In this document: piece after piece, positions 6,647 to 7,958 of the stretch
Layout: the number at the start of each line of letters is the position of its first letter
Numbering within the stretch: position 1 is the first letter of the stretch
Source: an uncultured Muribaculaceae bacterium
GTDB lineage: Bacteria > Bacteroidota > Bacteroidia > Bacteroidales > Muribaculaceae
NCBI GenBank assembly: GCA_910586455.1
Contig: CAJUHX010000063.1
Location: forward strand, 4,219 to 12,176
Direction of reading: 5' to 3'
Length of the DNA stretch: 7,958 bases
Position numbers and translations under genes: made by a program
Notes under the pieces: generated by a model
The model's database searches: none
The model's input: only the letters and a program-made list of their open reading frames with translations
What the model was told of the DNA's origin: nothing

Positions 6647-6670
6647 TAGCCTCATTTACTCCAAAAACTC

Positions 6671-7885
6671 ATGACACCACAGCAAATCAATATAGCCGAC
6701 TATAATTATCCCTTGCCACAGGAGCGCATCGCCCTGCACCCGCTGCCCGACCGCGCAGCCTGCCGCCTGCTTCACCGCAAAACCGACGGCAGCATCAGCG
6801 ACCTTGTATTCCGCCAGCTGCCCGATGTGCTGCCGCCCGACGCCGTGCTGGTGTACAACAACACCCGTGTAATCAACGCCCGACTGCACTTCCGAAAAGC
6901 TTCCGGCGCGGCTATAGAGATATTCTGCCTCGAACCCTACAGCCCCGCCGACTACGAACGCTGTTTTGCAGCTACTTCGGCCTGCAGCTGGCTGTGCTTT
7001 GTAGGCAACAGCAAACGATGGCGCGAAGGCATACTCGAACTCCCCTGCCCCAGCCTGGGCACCACGCTCAAAGCCGAGCGACGCATGAAAGTCGACAACG
7101 CTTCGGTAATAGACTTCAGCTGGGACAACCCGCAGGTAACATTCTCGCAACTTATCGACGCTTTGGGCGAGATACCGGTACCTCCGTACCTCAACCGTGC
7201 CTCGGAGGAAAGCGACACCCGCGACTACCAGACCGTATACAGCCGCATTGAAGGCTCTGTAGCCGCCCCGACCGCCGGACTGCACTTCACACCCGAAATC
7301 CTCTCGCAAATTTCAGAGCGCGGCATACCACGCCTCGAAGTAACTCTACACGTAGGCGCAGGCACATTTCAGCCAGTGAAATCCGACACCGTAGGCGAGC
7401 ACACCATGCACAGCGAGTTCATTGCCGTAAACCGCGCCACCATCGAAGCCCTCGCAGCTACAAGCCGCCCCATATACGCAGTAGGCACCACCACCGTACG
7501 CACCCTCGAAAGCCTCTACCACATAGGCTGCCTGATTGAAAGCGGCAAATGGCAAGGCGAAGTCCCGCAATGGTATCCATACAGCGCCGAACACCCGCAG
7601 ATGACACTCCGACAGTCGCTCGACGCCATACTGCAGCATCTTGCCGGCAGCGGCAGCGACAAACTCATTGCCGCCACGCGCATAATCATAGCCCCCGGAT
7701 ACGACTACAAAGTAGTAAGCGGACTGATAACCAACTTCCATCAGCCACAGTCCACCCTGTTGCTGCTGGTTTCGGCCATGATTGGCAACGACTGGCGCAG
7801 TGTCTACGACCATGCTTTGGAGTCGAATTATAGATTTTTAAGTTATGGCGACGCATGCTTATTCGAGAAAAAATTGGCAGATTAA
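6671..7885 (+). CDS. queA: S-adenosylmethionine:tRNA ribosyltransferase-isomerase QueA
   Basis: QueA transfers and isomerises the ribosyl group of S-adenosylmethionine onto preQ1 at position 34 of tRNAs with GUN anticodons, giving epoxyqueuosine, the penultimate step of queuosine synthesis in the cytoplasm. Family signatures are: YPLPQERIALHPLPDR (13-28); VYNNTRVINARL (61-72); LGEIPVPPYL (165-174); VYSRIEGSVAAPTAGLHFT (189-207); LHVGAGTFQPVK (226-237); HSEF (247-250); VGTTTVRTLES (271-281); and ITNFHQPQSTLLLLVSA with YRFLSYGDACL near the C-terminus. At 404 residues it is longer than E. coli QueA (356). Most of the extra length lies at about 284-335, between the VRTLES and APGYDYKVV motifs, in a position where I associate Bacteroidetes QueA with a longer loop. 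It starts at ATG without a Shine-Dalgarno and is divergent from the peptidase. No terminator is seen before the tRNA gene 33 bp downstream. Confidence 0.97.
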   Translation: MTPQQINIADYNYPLPQERIALHPLPDRAACRLLHRKTDGSISDLVFRQLPDVLPPDAVLVYNNTRVINARLHFRKASGAAIEIFCLEPYSPADYERCFAATSACSWLCFVGNSKRWREGILELPCPSLGTTLKAERRMKVDNASVIDFSWDNPQVTFSQLIDALGEIPVPPYLNRASEESDTRDYQTVYSRIEGSVAAPTAGLHFTPEILSQISERGIPRLEVTLHVGAGTFQPVKSDTVGEHTMHSEFIAVNRATIEALAATSRPIYAVGTTTVRTLESLYHIGCLIESGKWQGEVPQWYPYSAEHPQMTLRQSLDAILQHLAGSGSDKLIAATRIIIAPGYDYKVVSGLITNFHQPQSTLLLLVSAMIGNDWRSVYDHALESNYRFLSYGDACLFEKKLAD

Positions 7886-7904
7886 AAAATAATCATTAAC
7901 TTTG
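7874..7904 (+). promoter_or_regulatory. promoter of the tRNA-Pro gene
   Basis: TTG (7874-7876) lies 20 bp before TAACTTTG (7897-7904), matching the Bacteroides -33/-7 pattern. The -33 element is inside the last codons of queA. A start near 7910 would leave a 5' leader of only about ten bases before the mature tRNA end at 7919. Confidence 0.7.
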
Positions 7905-7918
7905 CACTCGAAAACGTT

Positions 7919-7958
7919 CGGGGCGTAGCGCAGTCCGGTAGCGCACCTGGTTTGGGAC
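7919..7958 (+). tRNA. tRNA-Pro(UGG), 5' part, cut by window end
   Basis: The first 40 bases of a proline tRNA. The acceptor strand CGGGGCG (7919-7925) begins with the C1 typical of bacterial tRNA-Pro. It is followed by T8-A9, a D arm GCGC/GCGC with GG in the loop (7928-7944), and the anticodon strand CCTGG with loop TTTGGGA (7951-7957). The anticodon at positions 34-36 is TGG (7953-7955), reading CCA and, by wobble, other proline codons. The 3' half lies beyond the window. Its nearness to queA has no functional meaning, as QueA acts on GUN anticodons. Confidence 0.95.

Noticed and set aside
6656..7309. 217-residue open frame on the minus strand
   Set aside because: It is antisense to queA, whose motifs are intact throughout; the translation, rich in Gly, Ala, Val and Tyr, is typical of a shadow frame.

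Overview
The window looks like chromosomal DNA of a member of the Bacteroidales, possibly a Muribaculaceae-like gut lineage; the family level is inference. Three things point there. Promoters fit the Bacteroides-type pattern of a TTG-like -33 element about 20 bp from a TAnnTTTG -7 element. Genes lack Shine-Dalgarno sequences. The QueA and RecQ proteins have the longer forms I associate with Bacteroidetes. Genes are moderately GC-rich and the gaps are strongly AT-rich. I see no insertion sequence, CRISPR array, phage gene or other mobile element.

Positions 1-438 hold no large gene. There is a good minus-strand promoter (128-159) that could drive a gene leaving the window at the left edge. A strong minus-strand terminator lies at 232-267, and a 26-residue ORF of uncertain status sits just upstream of it in the 3' trailer of recQ. 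Positions 439-4075 (minus) carry a recJ-recQ DNA-repair pair whose reading frames overlap by four bases (GTGA). RecJ and RecQ cooperate in end processing for RecF-pathway recombination. recJ is broken by one missing base near 3176; restoring a G there on the minus strand rebuilds a 575-residue RecJ.

Positions 4272-6593 (minus) carry a clostripain-like (C11) secreted or lipoprotein peptidase followed 24 bp later by an MscS-family mechanosensitive channel. They probably form one transcript ending at the hairpin at 4213-4249. The channel has an insertion of about 80 charged residues in its cytoplasmic domain. The peptidase start codon lies directly behind its own -7 element, which suggests a leaderless or nearly leaderless mRNA.

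Positions 6671-7958 (plus) carry queA (queuosine tRNA modification), read divergently from the peptidase out of a compact 77-bp gap. After it comes the first part of a tRNA-Pro(UGG) gene with its own promoter overlapping the end of queA; the window ends inside the anticodon arm.

No previously undescribed multi-gene system is evident. The points most worth checking are the recJ frameshift, the MscS insertion, the leaderless peptidase start and the small ORF behind recQ.
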